This document shows, in pieces, positions 1 to 8,240 of a stretch of 64,000 bases of DNA (positions are counted from its first letter, which is position 1; every line of letters begins with the position of its first letter). A program made the translations under genes and the position numbers. The DNA comes from Micromonospora sp. PLK6-60 (lineage in GTDB: Bacteria; Actinomycetota; Actinomycetes; Mycobacteriales; Micromonosporaceae): positions 186,001 through 250,000 of the forward strand of contig NZ_JAIOAA010000007.1 of the NCBI RefSeq assembly GCF_019890675.1. Reading direction: 5' to 3'. Under the pieces are notes generated by a model. It saw only the letters and a program-made list of their open reading frames with translations, searched no databases and was not told the origin of the DNA.

Positions 1-2
1 GG

Positions 3-491
3 CTCGGCAACGGCTGGGTGATCGTGATCCTCGCCGCGCTGCTGGCCATCGAGGTGGTCGCCGACAAGGTGCCCGTCGTCGACCATGTCAACGACGTGGT
101 GCAGACCGTGGTCCGGCCGACCGCCGGCGGCCTGGCCTTCGGCGCAGGGTCGAGTTCGGAGACCGTCACGGTAAGCGACCCGGACACCTTCTTCTCCTCG
201 CACCAGTGGGTCCCGGTGGTGGTCGGCGTGCTTATCGCGCTCGGGGTGCACCTGCTCAAGTCGGCCGCCCGGCCGGTCATCAACGCCACCACCGCCGGCA
301 TCGGCGCGCCGGTGGCCAGCACCGCCGAGGACGCCACGAGCGTGGTGATGTCGGTGGTGGCGCTCCTGCTGCCGGTGCTGGTGCTGGTCTTCCTGGTCGG
401 CCTGGTCGGCTTCCTCTTCTGGTTCCTGCGCCGGCGCAAGGACCGCCGCCGGGAGCGGGCGGCAGCCCGGGCCGCCGGCTTCCGGGTCTGA
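3..491 (+). CDS. DUF4126 membrane protein, 5'-truncated by window edge
   Basis: The reading frame is open from the window edge (codons Leu-Gly-Asn-Gly-Trp precede the first possible GTG at 18), so the true start lies outside. The visible 162 residues include a motif rich in Glu, Val and Asp near the start (AIEVVADKVPVVD) that is typical of DUF4126 proteins, then two hydrophobic segments around visible residues 70-85 and 110-138, and an Arg/Lys-rich cytoplasmic tail. This fits an integral membrane protein with its C-terminus inside. DUF4126 has no established function. Family assignment rests on the pattern of motif and topology. Confidence 0.75.
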   Translation, partial: LGNGWVIVILAALLAIEVVADKVPVVDHVNDVVQTVVRPTAGGLAFGAGSSSETVTVSDPDTFFSSHQWVPVVVGVLIALGVHLLKSAARPVINATTAGIGAPVASTAEDATSVVMSVVALLLPVLVLVFLVGLVGFLFWFLRRRKDRRRERAAARAAGFRV

Positions 492-594
492 CCCGAACGG
501 CCGGTGGTCGCACCTCGGGGTGAGGGGCGTCTGAACGGCGGCGGGGAAAGGGTGCGAATGCCTAGGCTCGGGACAAAGCCTAGAGGAGGTCGCC

Positions 595-891
595 GTGACC
601 GCGTCGATGGAGATGCCCCGGGTGCAGGAGTGCGTGGCCACCTCCTGCGCCTACAACCAGACCAACGCCTGCCACGCCTTCGCCATCACCATCGGCAGCA
701 GCGACCACGCGCACTGCCACACCTTCATCGACCTGCCGGTGCGCGGCGGCATCGAGACCCTGGTCGCCCAGGTGGGCGCCTGCCAGCGCGCCGACTGCCG
801 GCACAACTCGGAGCTGGCGTGCCGGGCGCCGTCCATCCGGGTCGGCCCGGACAACGACGGCGCCGACTGCATGACCTACGCCGCCCGCTGA
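595..891 (+). CDS. DUF1540 domain protein (Cys-rich, probable metal binding)
   Basis: A 98-residue protein beginning at GTG 595, preceded by a strong GAGGAGG ribosome-binding site at about 582-588. It contains two Cys clusters, CVATSCAYN...NACHA near residues 13-27 and CQRADCRHN...LACRA near 63-78, the duplicated arrangement of DUF1540 proteins. The Cys and His residues suggest metal binding; this is family-level inference, as the biochemical role is unknown. It stands alone: the next gene, meaA, converges on it from the right. Confidence 0.85.
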   Translation: MTASMEMPRVQECVATSCAYNQTNACHAFAITIGSSDHAHCHTFIDLPVRGGIETLVAQVGACQRADCRHNSELACRAPSIRVGPDNDGADCMTYAAR

Positions 892-963
892 CCCACTCCG
901 CGCCGGCCGACCCGCGCTGACCTGGCCGGCGACGCCGGCCGGCCCGGTCGCAGCGGACGAGGG

Positions 964-2985
964 TCAGGTCAGGTCGTTGGCCTCGCGGATGACGGTGACC
1001 AGGTCGTCGATGATGCCGGTCAGGGCGAAGTCGCGGGGGGTGAAGACCCGGGCCACCCCGGCGGCCCGCAGCGCGTCGGCGTCCGGGGCGGGGATGATCC
1101 CGCCGACCACCACCGGCAGGTCGGGCCGACCGGCGGCGCGCAGCCCGGCCAGCACCGCCGGCACGGCGGCCAGGTGCGAGCCGGAGAGCACCGAGAGGCC
1201 GACCAGGTCGACGTCCTCCTCCACGGCGGCGGCCACGATCTGCCCGGCGGTCAGCCGGATGCCCTGGTAGACCACCTCGAAGCCGGCGTCGCGGGCGCGT
1301 ACCGCGATCTGCTCGGCGCCGTTGGAGTGCCCGTCCAGGCCGGGCTTGCCGACCAGCAGCCGCAACCGGCCGCTGCCCAGCTCCCGGGCGGTGGCGGCGA
1401 CCCGTTCGCGGACCGCCGCGAGCCCGGCGTCCCCGGCGGACCCGGCCGCGCCGGCCAGCCCGGTCGGCGCCCGGTACTCGCCGAAGACCGCGCGCAGCGC
1501 CCCGGCCCACTCGCCGGTGGTCACCCCGGCCCGCACGCAGGCCAGGGTCGCCGGCATAAGGTTCGTCGTGGTCGCGGCGTCCGCGCGCAGCCGGTCCAGC
1601 GCGGCGTCCACGGCCGCCGCGTCCCGGCCGGCCCGCCACTGGCGTACGCCGGCCGTGGCGGCCGCCTCGACCGCCGGGTCCACCTGCTCGATCGCCTCGG
1701 CGCCGGCCGCGGTCAGCGGGGACGGCTCGGTCTCGGTGAACCGGTTGACGCCGACCACCACGTCGTCGCCGGCCTCCATCCGGCGGCGGCGCTCGGCCAG
1801 CGAGGCCACCAGGGCGCTCTTGAGGTAGCCGGTCTCCACGGCGGCCACCACGCCGCCCAGTTCCAGCACCTTGTCCAGCTCGGCGCGGGCCCCGGCCACG
1901 ATCCCCTCCACCAGGGCGGTCATCACGTGCGAGCCGTCGAACAGGTCCGGATATTCCAGCAGGTCCGACTCGTACGCCAGCACCTGCTGCATGCGCAGCG
2001 ACCACTGCTGGTCCCACGGCCGGGGCAGGCCGAGCGCCTCGTTCCAGGCGGGCAGCTGCACGGCGCGGGCCCGGGCGTCGCGGGACAGCGTGACGCCGAG
2101 CATCTCCAGCACGATCCGCTGGATGTTGTTCTCCGGCTGCGCCTCGGTCAGGCCCAGCGAGTTGACCTGCACGCCGTACCGGAAGCGGCGCTGCTTCGGG
2201 TTCGTCACGCCGTAGCGGTCCCGGGTGATCTCGTCCCAGAGCACGCCGAACGCGCGCATCTTGGCGATCTCCTCGACGAAGCGCACCCCGGCGTTGACGA
2301 AGAAGGAGATCCGCTGGACCACGTCCCCCATCCGCTCGGCCGGCACCTGGCCGGAGTCGCGGACGGCGTCGAGCACCGCGACCGCGGTGGCCAGCGCGAA
2401 GCCGACCTCCTGCACCGGCGTCGCGCCCGCCTCCTGGAGGTGGTACGAGCAGATGTTGACCGGGTTCCAGCGCGGCATCTCCCGCAGCGTGTACGCGATG
2501 ACGTCCGCGGTGAGCCGCAGCGAGGCGGCCGGCGGGAAGATGTACGTCCCCCGGGACAGGTACTCCTTGATGATGTCGTTCTGGGTGGTGCCGGCGCAGC
2601 GACTCAGCTCGGCGCCCTGCTCGGCGGCGACCGTGCCGTAGAGGGCGAGCAGCCACATCGCCGGCGCGTTGATGGTCATGGACGTGTTCGTCTCGCCCAG
2701 CGGCAGCCCGTCGAAGAGGGCTCGCATGTCCCCCAGGTGCGCGACCGGCACCCCGACCCGGCCCACCTCGCCGGCGGCCAGCTCGTGGTCCGGGTCGTAC
2801 CCGGTCTGGGTGGGCAGGTCGAAGGCGACGGAGAGCCCGGTCTGCCCCTTGGCCAGGTTGCGGCGGAACAGCGCGTTGGTGGCCGCGGCGGAGGAGTGCC
2901 CGGCGTACGTGCGCATCACCCAGGGACGGTCGCGCTCCGGCAGCCGGGCCGGAAGAGCCTGCTCATCCATGGCCTTCTCATCCAT
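964..2985 (-). CDS. meaA: MeaA/ethylmalonyl-CoA mutase-type B12-dependent mutase
   Basis: A 673-residue acyl-CoA mutase carrying the catalytic (alpha/beta) barrel at about 20-530 (TYAGHSSA, FDLPTQTGYD, GTTQND, NICSYHLQEAG) and a C-terminal cobalamin-binding domain at about 540-670 with the His-on motif GLDGHSNG and a later VGGIIP loop. Such single-chain enzymes of about 670 residues are the MeaA/Ecm group, which converts ethylmalonyl-CoA to methylsuccinyl-CoA in the ethylmalonyl-CoA pathway. Methylmalonyl-CoA mutase large subunits are longer. Two starts are possible. ATG 2985 lies 6 nt after TAGACT (leaderless type), and ATG 2970 follows GAGAAGG. I chose 2985. A crotonyl-CoA reductase gene, the usual partner, is not in the window. 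Confidence 0.85.
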   Translation of the reverse strand: MDEKAMDEQALPARLPERDRPWVMRTYAGHSSAAATNALFRRNLAKGQTGLSVAFDLPTQTGYDPDHELAAGEVGRVGVPVAHLGDMRALFDGLPLGETNTSMTINAPAMWLLALYGTVAAEQGAELSRCAGTTQNDIIKEYLSRGTYIFPPAASLRLTADVIAYTLREMPRWNPVNICSYHLQEAGATPVQEVGFALATAVAVLDAVRDSGQVPAERMGDVVQRISFFVNAGVRFVEEIAKMRAFGVLWDEITRDRYGVTNPKQRRFRYGVQVNSLGLTEAQPENNIQRIVLEMLGVTLSRDARARAVQLPAWNEALGLPRPWDQQWSLRMQQVLAYESDLLEYPDLFDGSHVMTALVEGIVAGARAELDKVLELGGVVAAVETGYLKSALVASLAERRRRMEAGDDVVVGVNRFTETEPSPLTAAGAEAIEQVDPAVEAAATAGVRQWRAGRDAAAVDAALDRLRADAATTTNLMPATLACVRAGVTTGEWAGALRAVFGEYRAPTGLAGAAGSAGDAGLAAVRERVAATARELGSGRLRLLVGKPGLDGHSNGAEQIAVRARDAGFEVVYQGIRLTAGQIVAAAVEEDVDLVGLSVLSGSHLAAVPAVLAGLRAAGRPDLPVVVGGIIPAPDADALRAAGVARVFTPRDFALTGIIDDLVTVIREANDLT

Positions 2986-2991
2986 GGCCGG

Positions 2992-3013
2992 AGTCTAAGT
3001 TACCGTTCAGTAA
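2992..3013 (-). promoter_or_regulatory. meaA -10 hexamer with adjoining TetR-like operator
   Basis: On the minus strand TAGACT (2997 to 2992) ends 6 nt before the meaA ATG. Directly upstream lies the imperfect palindrome TTACTGAACGGTAA (3000-3013). Its position between the expected -35 and -10 would block RNA polymerase, as TetR-family repressors commonly do. The regulator is unknown and no TetR gene is adjacent. Confidence 0.5.
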
Positions 3014-3136
3014 AACGGGCTGTGGAAAACAGCACAGGCCCATGGCGGGGACGACCGGGTGACCGGGGCGCGACATGGCCGACACCACCACACCCCGGGC
3101 CGCCGCCGCGCGCCGGGCCGTCGCACACTGGACGGC

Positions 3137-3982
3137 ATGGAAGACGAGCTCGCGATCTCCGTACGGGGACTGCGCAAGGCGTACGGCGACAACGTCGCGG
3201 TGGCGGGGGTCGACCTCGACGTCCACCGGGGTGAGGTGTTCGCCCTGCTCGGCCCGAACGGCGCCGGCAAGACCACCACGGTGGAGATCCTGGAGGGCTA
3301 CCGGCGGCGCGACGCCGGCGAGGTGAGCGTGCTCGGCAGCGACCCCGGCTCGCCGGCCGCCGACTGGCGGTCCCGGGTGGGCATCGTGCTCCAGGGCACC
3401 GGCGAGTTCGACGAGCTGACCGTCGGCGAGGTGGTCCGGCACTTCTCCGGCTTCTATCCCGACGCCGACGACCCGGACAAGGTGATCGAGCGGGTCGGGC
3501 TGGGCGCCAAGGCGAAGGCCCGTACGCACACCCTGTCCGGCGGCCAGAAGCGCCGCCTCGACGTGGCGCTGGGCATCATCGGCCGGCCGGAACTGCTCTT
3601 CCTCGACGAGCCGACCACCGGGTTCGACCCGGAGGCCCGGCGGGAGTTCTGGGAGCTGATCCGCGACCTCGCCGCCGCCGGCACCACCATCGTGCTGACC
3701 ACCCACTACCTGGACGAGGCGGAGTCGCTCGCCGACCGGGTCGGGGTGATCGCCGCCGGCCGGGTGGTCGAGGTGGCCCCGCCCGACCGCCTCGGCGACC
3801 GGCAGGCGGCGCTGGCCACCGTCTCCTGGCGTACCCCGGACGGGACGCCGGAGTCGGCGCAGAGCGCGACGCCGACGGCGCTGGTGGCGGAGCTGGCCGC
3901 GCGGTACGGCGGCGAGGTCCCCGGCCTGACCGTGACCCGGCCGACCCTGGAAGACGTCTACCTGCGGATGATCGGACACTGA
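3137..3982 (+). CDS. ABC transporter ATP-binding protein (drug-exporter type)
   Basis: A 281-residue ATPase with Walker A GPNGAGKTTT near residue 40, Q-loop VLQGTGEF, signature LSGGQKRRL near 140, Walker B LLFLDEPTTG and the switch His in LTTHYLDEAE. The C-terminal extension after residue 220 is typical of DrrA/CcmA-like subunits of ABC-2 exporters. It hydrolyses ATP at the inner face of the membrane for the permease that follows, whose ATG overlaps this TGA by one base. ATG 3137 was chosen over the in-frame GTG at 3059 because alignment with the family starts there. A weak -10 (CACACT, 7 nt upstream) suggests a leaderless mRNA. Substrate unknown. Confidence 0.92.
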   Translation: MEDELAISVRGLRKAYGDNVAVAGVDLDVHRGEVFALLGPNGAGKTTTVEILEGYRRRDAGEVSVLGSDPGSPAADWRSRVGIVLQGTGEFDELTVGEVVRHFSGFYPDADDPDKVIERVGLGAKAKARTHTLSGGQKRRLDVALGIIGRPELLFLDEPTTGFDPEARREFWELIRDLAAAGTTIVLTTHYLDEAESLADRVGVIAAGRVVEVAPPDRLGDRQAALATVSWRTPDGTPESAQSATPTALVAELAARYGGEVPGLTVTRPTLEDVYLRMIGH

Positions 3983-4827
3983 TGACCACCACGACCAAGC
4001 CGGCGGCCCCGGTCACCGGCGCGCCGGCCCGGCGGCTCGGCGCGGGCGCCCTGGCGCTGCGCCAGGGCCGGCTGGAGCTGACCCAGTTCCTGCGCAGCCG
4101 GGAGTCCGTCGTCTTCACGATGGGCTTCCCGATCATCATGATCCTGATCTTCGCCGCCATCTTCAGCGACGAGATCGCCCCCGGGGTCAGCTACACGCAG
4201 TACTTCATCACCGGCATGATCGCGACCGGCCTGATGACCGTGAGCTTCCAGAACCTGGGCATCTGGATCCCGATCGAACGGGACCGGGGCGTGCTCAAGC
4301 GCTACCGGGGCACGCCGATGCCGAAGTGGGTGTGGTTCGCCGGCAAGGTGCTCATGGTGGTGGCCATCGGCATCGCCGAGACCGTCCTGCTGCTCGCCGT
4401 CTCCGTCGCCCTGTTCGACCTGGAGCTGCCCGCCACCGCCGCCAAGTGGGCCACCTTCGGCTGGGTCGCCGTCCTCGGCGTCACCGCCTGCACGCTCTGC
4501 GGCATCGCGATCTCCTCGCTGGCCCGTACGGCCCGCAGCGGGTCGGCGGTGGTCACCCCGGTGGCGCTGGTGCTCCAGTTCATCTCCGGGGTGTTCTTCG
4601 TCTTCACCAGCCTGCCGACCTGGATGCAGCAGGTGGCGGCGCTCTTCCCACTCAAGTGGATGTGCCAGGGCCTGCGCTCGGTCTTCCTGCCGGACAGCTT
4701 CGGCGCCCAGGAACCGGGCGGCTCGTTCGAGCTGGGCCGGGTCGCCCTGGTGCTGGCGCTCTGGTGCGTGATCGGCCTGGCCCTCTGCCTCACCACTTTC
4801 CGCTGGACCACCAAGCGCGACGGCTGA
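3982..4827 (+). CDS. ABC-2 type transporter permease
   Basis: A 281-residue integral membrane protein with about six hydrophobic segments (roughly 47-62, 72-90, 121-145, 155-175, 190-208, 248-270), starting in TGATG overlap with the ATPase gene and so translationally coupled to it. The ABC-2 signature region in the third quarter (VTPVALVLQFISGVFFVF and a nearby LPTW) is present. With the ATPase it forms an exporter of the DrrAB type, which can carry drugs, lipids or polysaccharides. Its stop is one base before a 60-bp perfect palindrome that probably terminates the operon. Confidence 0.9.
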   Translation: MTTTTKPAAPVTGAPARRLGAGALALRQGRLELTQFLRSRESVVFTMGFPIIMILIFAAIFSDEIAPGVSYTQYFITGMIATGLMTVSFQNLGIWIPIERDRGVLKRYRGTPMPKWVWFAGKVLMVVAIGIAETVLLLAVSVALFDLELPATAAKWATFGWVAVLGVTACTLCGIAISSLARTARSGSAVVTPVALVLQFISGVFFVFTSLPTWMQQVAALFPLKWMCQGLRSVFLPDSFGAQEPGGSFELGRVALVLALWCVIGLALCLTTFRWTTKRDG

Positions 4828-4887
4828 GGTGTAAGGAGGGGCCCCTTATTAACAGACGTCTGTTAATAAGGGGCCCCTCCTTACACC
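4828..4887. repeat. 60-bp perfect palindrome, GGGGCCCC repeat copy 1
   Basis: Every base from 4828 to 4887 pairs around the centre 4857/4858 (AGAC|GTCT). The arms hold GTAAGGAGGGGCCCC then TTATTAACA. It sits exactly between two convergent genes, so its RNA hairpin, with internal AT tract, would stop transcription from both sides. The core is identical to copy 2 at 24136-24199. Confidence 0.9.
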
Positions 4888-4890
4888 CGA

Positions 4891-5739
4891 TCAGTACGGG
4901 TAGAAGCCCTGGCCGGTCTTGCGGCCGAGGTCGCCGGCCGTGGCCATCCGCTGGAGCAGCTCCGGCGGGAAGAACTTCTCGTCGGCCGTGTCGGTGTAGA
5001 TGTTCCTGGTGGCGTTGAGCAGCACGTCCACGCCGGTCAGGTCGACCGTGGCGAGCGGGCCCATGGCGTGGCCGAAGCCCAGCTTGCAGGCGGTGTCCAG
5101 GTCCTCGGCGGAGATCACGCCGGCCTCGACCAGCTTGACCGCCTCCATGGCCAGGGCGCAGATCAGCCGGGTGGTGACGAAACCGGCGATGTCCCGGTTG
5201 ACCACCACCACGGTCTTGCCGATCTCCTCGGCGAACGACTTCGCGGTGGCCAGCGTCTCGTCGCTGGTCTTGTAGCCCCGGACCAGCTCGCAGAGCTTCA
5301 TCATCGGCACCGGCGAGAAGAAGTGGGTGCCGACCACCGACTCGGGGCGCTCGGTGGCGGTGGCGATCTGGGTGACCGGGATGGCCGAGGTGTTGGTGGC
5401 CAGCACCGCGTCCGCCTTGCAGATCTTGTCCAGCGCGCGGAACACCTCGTGCTTGATCTCGATCTTCTCGAAGACCGCCTCGACCACGATGTCCGCGTCG
5501 GCCGCCGCCTCCAGCTCGGTGGTCGGGGTGATCCGGGCCAGGGTCGCGTCGACCTCGGACGCCTCGATCTTGCCCTTCTCGGCGAACTTGGTGAGCGACT
5601 TCCGGATGCCGTCCACACCCCGCCCGGTGGCCGCGTCGTCGATGTCGCGCAGCGTCACCTGCCAGCCCGCCTGCGCCGCCACCTGGGCGATGCCCGAGCC
5701 CATCAGCCCGGCACCGATGACCGCGAGTCGACCCGCCAT
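4891..5739 (-). CDS. 3-hydroxybutyryl-CoA dehydrogenase
   Basis: A 282-residue soluble enzyme of the 3-hydroxyacyl-CoA dehydrogenase family. The N-terminal Rossmann motif GAGLMGSGIAQ (residues about 8-18), the Ser of NTSAIPVT, the catalytic His in GTHFFSPVP and the C-terminal helical domain with GFGHAMGPL are all present; the length equals that of stand-alone Hbd/PaaH enzymes. It oxidises (S)-3-hydroxyacyl-CoA with NAD(P) in fatty-acid or butyrate/acetoacetyl-CoA metabolism. With MeaA 2 kb away it hints at acyl-CoA C4-C5 metabolism, though the genes are not an operon. GGGAGAAG precedes the ATG. Confidence 0.92.
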   Translation of the reverse strand: MAGRLAVIGAGLMGSGIAQVAAQAGWQVTLRDIDDAATGRGVDGIRKSLTKFAEKGKIEASEVDATLARITPTTELEAAADADIVVEAVFEKIEIKHEVFRALDKICKADAVLATNTSAIPVTQIATATERPESVVGTHFFSPVPMMKLCELVRGYKTSDETLATAKSFAEEIGKTVVVVNRDIAGFVTTRLICALAMEAVKLVEAGVISAEDLDTACKLGFGHAMGPLATVDLTGVDVLLNATRNIYTDTADEKFFPPELLQRMATAGDLGRKTGQGFYPY

Positions 5740-5805
5740 CTGCTTCTCCCTCGCCCGTGTTCTCGACTGTCCAGGAGCACCCTACTTAACGAGGGATAAG
5801 GGCCG

Positions 5806-7245
5806 TCAGATGGCCAGGTCGGGCTCCTCGGGCGCGGTGCCCCGCTCCACCTCGATCCCCAGCGCCCGCAGGTCGGCCACGAAGTCGGGGTAGCCCCGGT
5901 CGACGTGGTGCACGTGGGAGACCTCGGTGACGCCGTCGGCGCAGAGCCCGGCGATGATCAGCCCGGCGCCGGCCCGGATGTCGGTGGCGCGTACCGGCGC
6001 GCCGGAGAGCCGCTCGTGACCGCAGACCAGGGCGTGGTGGCCGTCGGTCTTGATGTCCGCGCCGAGCCGCATCATCTCGTTGGCGAACATGAACCGGCCG
6101 TCGAAGATGTTCTCGGTGATCAGGGACGCCCCGTCGCTCACCGCGGCCAGCCCGATCGCCATCGGCAGCAGGTCGGTGGCGAAGCCCGGGAACGGCAGGG
6201 TGACCACGTCCACGGCCTTCGGCCGGTCGTCCATGCGTACCCGGAAGGCGTCGCCGCGGGTCTCCACCAGGCCGCCGGCCGAGACCAGCTTGTCCAGCGC
6301 GACCTCCAGGAAGGCCGGCGGCACGCCGGTCACCGTGACGTCCCCGCGGGTCATCGCCGCCGCGAACGCCCAGGTGCCGGCGACGATCCGGTCCCCGACC
6401 GTGGCGTGCCGCACCGGCCGCAGTTCCGGTACGCCGATGATGCGCAGCGTCGAGGTGCCAGCCCCGGAGATCCGGGCGCCCATCCCGCTGAGCATCGCGC
6501 AGATGTCCACGATCTCCGGCTCCCGGGCGGCGTTGTCGATCACGGTGGCCCCGCGGGCCAGCACCGCCGCCATCACCAGGTTCTCGGTGGCCCCCACGCT
6601 CGGGAAGTCCAGCACGATCTCCGCGCCGTGCAGCCCGTCCGGGGCCTCGGCGATCACGAAGCCGTGCTCACCGGAGATCACCGCACCCATCCGGGCCAGC
6701 CCGGCGATGTGCATGTCCAGACCACGCGAGCCGATCGCGTCGCCGCCGGGGTGGGCGACCCGCACGTACCCGCGGCGGGCCAGCAGCGGACCGAGTACGC
6801 AGATCGAGGCCCGCAGCCGCCGGACCAGGTCGTAGTCGGCCTCGGCGCCCGGCTCCTCGGGTACGTCGATGATCACCTGCCGGGAGCGGGGCGAGCCGTC
6901 CCGGGCGATCATCGGGTCGGGCGGGTCGTCCGCCTCGAACCGTACGCCGCAGCCGAGCCGGCGCAGCACCTCCCCCATGATCGCGATGTCGGTGATCCGG
7001 GGGACGTTGGTGATCACGTTACGGCCGGGCGCGAGCAGCGCCGCCGCCATCAGCTTCAACGCCGAGTTCTTCGCGCCCACCACGTGCACCGTGCCCGCCA
7101 GCCGGGCCTCCCCGGCGACCCGGATGACGTCGATGTCGTTGATCGCGGCGTCGCCGGCGTCCCCCGGCCCCACGGCGGGTCGGGCGGTTCCCTGGTCGGG
7201 CCGCGCCGGGATCGTCAGGTCCGGTATCCGTAGGCTGTGCGTCAT
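5806..7245 (-). CDS. murA: MurA-family UDP-GlcNAc enolpyruvyl transferase, Cys-to-Asp active site
   Basis: A 479-residue EPSP-synthase-fold protein. It has the substrate-binding KN pair (VGAKNSAL, residues about 57-64), RASICVLGP and the loop PGGDAIGSR. In MurA the loop residue is normally Cys (Cys115 in E. coli); here it is Asp169, encoded at 6739-6741. The known mycobacterial MurA also carries Asp and resists fosfomycin. Reaction: transfer of enolpyruvate from PEP to UDP-GlcNAc, first committed step of peptidoglycan synthesis. Length exceeds the usual about 420 because of a 40-residue N-terminal tail. A later start near INDIDVIRV is possible. Its ATG overlaps the start codon of the divergent gene; a GAGGTGG site lies upstream. 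Confidence 0.85.
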   Translation of the reverse strand: MTHSLRIPDLTIPARPDQGTARPAVGPGDAGDAAINDIDVIRVAGEARLAGTVHVVGAKNSALKLMAAALLAPGRNVITNVPRITDIAIMGEVLRRLGCGVRFEADDPPDPMIARDGSPRSRQVIIDVPEEPGAEADYDLVRRLRASICVLGPLLARRGYVRVAHPGGDAIGSRGLDMHIAGLARMGAVISGEHGFVIAEAPDGLHGAEIVLDFPSVGATENLVMAAVLARGATVIDNAAREPEIVDICAMLSGMGARISGAGTSTLRIIGVPELRPVRHATVGDRIVAGTWAFAAAMTRGDVTVTGVPPAFLEVALDKLVSAGGLVETRGDAFRVRMDDRPKAVDVVTLPFPGFATDLLPMAIGLAAVSDGASLITENIFDGRFMFANEMMRLGADIKTDGHHALVCGHERLSGAPVRATDIRAGAGLIIAGLCADGVTEVSHVHHVDRGYPDFVADLRALGIEVERGTAPEEPDLAI

Positions 7246-7816
7246 GGCCGTCCACCTCACGCGCATCTACACCAAGGCCGGCGACGCCGGCATGACCAGG
7301 CTGAGCAACAACGAGCAGGTGCCGAAGACCGATCCGCGCATCGCGGCGTACGCGGACGTCGACGAGTGCAACGCCTCGATCGGCGTGGCACTCGCTCTGG
7401 GGCAGCTCGCCGAGGAGCTGCGCGCGGTGCTGGGCTCGATCCAGAACGACCTGTTCGACGTGGGCGCCGACCTGGCCACCCCGGTCGAGCCGGACCCGCA
7501 GTATCCGCCGCTGCGGGTCACCGAGGCGTACGTGGAGCGCCTCGAGGGCTGGTGCGACGAGTACAACGGGCGGCTGGGCAAGCTCGACTCCTTCGTCCTT
7601 CCCGGCGGCACCGCTGGCGCGGCGCTGCTGCACGTGGCACGAACGACCGCCAGGCGCGCCGAACGAGCGGCCTGGGCCCTGGTCGCTCACGATCCGGATC
7701 GCACCAGCTCCCTCCCGGCAAAGTATCTCAACCGGCTCTCCGACCTGCTCTTCATCCTGTCAAGGACGGCGAACCCGGCCGGGGATGTGCTATGGGTACC
7801 GGGCGGGAACCGCTGA
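7244..7816 (+). CDS. PduO-type ATP:cob(I)alamin adenosyltransferase
   Basis: A 190-residue cytosolic enzyme that moves the adenosyl group of ATP to cob(I)alamin to make adenosylcobalamin. Family motifs: IYTKAGDAG at the N-terminus, [38 protein letters not shown] (in two parts around residues 118-142) and [10 protein letters not shown] near the end. Start: ATG 7244 is 7 nt after TAGGCT (7231-7236), a leaderless signature, and overlaps the divergent murA ATG in the tetranucleotide CATG. The cofactor it makes is required by MeaA, 4 kb away. The downstream VOC gene overlaps it by 25 nt. Confidence 0.9.
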   Translation: MAVHLTRIYTKAGDAGMTRLSNNEQVPKTDPRIAAYADVDECNASIGVALALGQLAEELRAVLGSIQNDLFDVGADLATPVEPDPQYPPLRVTEAYVERLEGWCDEYNGRLGKLDSFVLPGGTAGAALLHVARTTARRAERAAWALVAHDPDRTSSLPAKYLNRLSDLLFILSRTANPAGDVLWVPGGNR

Positions 7817-8211
7817 CCGTCGGGTCGCTGCACCACGTCGAGGTGTGGGTACCCGATCTGGCGGCGGCGAAGCACAGTTGGGGCTGGCTCCTCGCCGAGC
7901 TCGGGTGGACGCCGTTCCAGGACTGGCCGGCCGGCCGGTCCTGGCGGCTCGGCCCGACGTACCTGGTGCTGGAGCAGTCCCCCGCGCTGTCCGGGCGGGC
8001 GCACGACCGGCTCGCCCCGGGGCTGAACCACCTGGCCTTCCACGCCGGCCCGCCCGCCGAGGTGGACCGGCTGGTCGCCGCCGCGCCGGCGTACGGCTGG
8101 GAGCTGCTGTTCCCGGACCGGCACCCGCACGCGGGCGGCCCGGACACGTACGCGGCGTATCTGGCCGACGGGCAGGGCTACGAGGTGGAACTGGTCGCCG
8201 GGACCGACTGA
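7792..8211 (+). CDS. VOC family (glyoxalase/dioxygenase fold) protein
   Basis: A 139-residue protein with the beta-alpha-beta-beta-beta pattern of the vicinal oxygen chelate superfamily: LHHVEVWVPDL near residue 13 (first metal His), NHLAFH near the middle and a terminal Glu in GYEVELVA. The ligand set (His, His, Glu) suggests a metal enzyme, but substrate cannot be told from sequence. Its ATG lies inside the end of the adenosyltransferase gene, implying co-transcription and coupled translation. Confidence 0.85.
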   Translation: MGTGREPLTVGSLHHVEVWVPDLAAAKHSWGWLLAELGWTPFQDWPAGRSWRLGPTYLVLEQSPALSGRAHDRLAPGLNHLAFHAGPPAEVDRLVAAAPAYGWELLFPDRHPHAGGPDTYAAYLADGQGYEVELVAGTD

Positions 8212-8240
8212 CCGGCACCGCCGAGGGCCGGGACATCGGG

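Noticed and set aside
725-2656. 643-codon minus-strand frame and the 686-codon plus-strand frame 1174-3234
   Set aside because: Both are shadows of meaA; they have Arg/Pro/Gly-rich low-complexity translations and no start signals.
964-2985. Methylmalonyl-CoA mutase large subunit
   Set aside because: That subunit is about 730 residues with a partner subunit gene; the single 673-residue chain fits the MeaA/Ecm group better.
3059-3136. N-terminal extension of the ABC ATPase from GTG 3059
   Set aside because: The added 26 residues are His/Arg-rich and match no family sequence; ATG 3137 begins the ABC fold.
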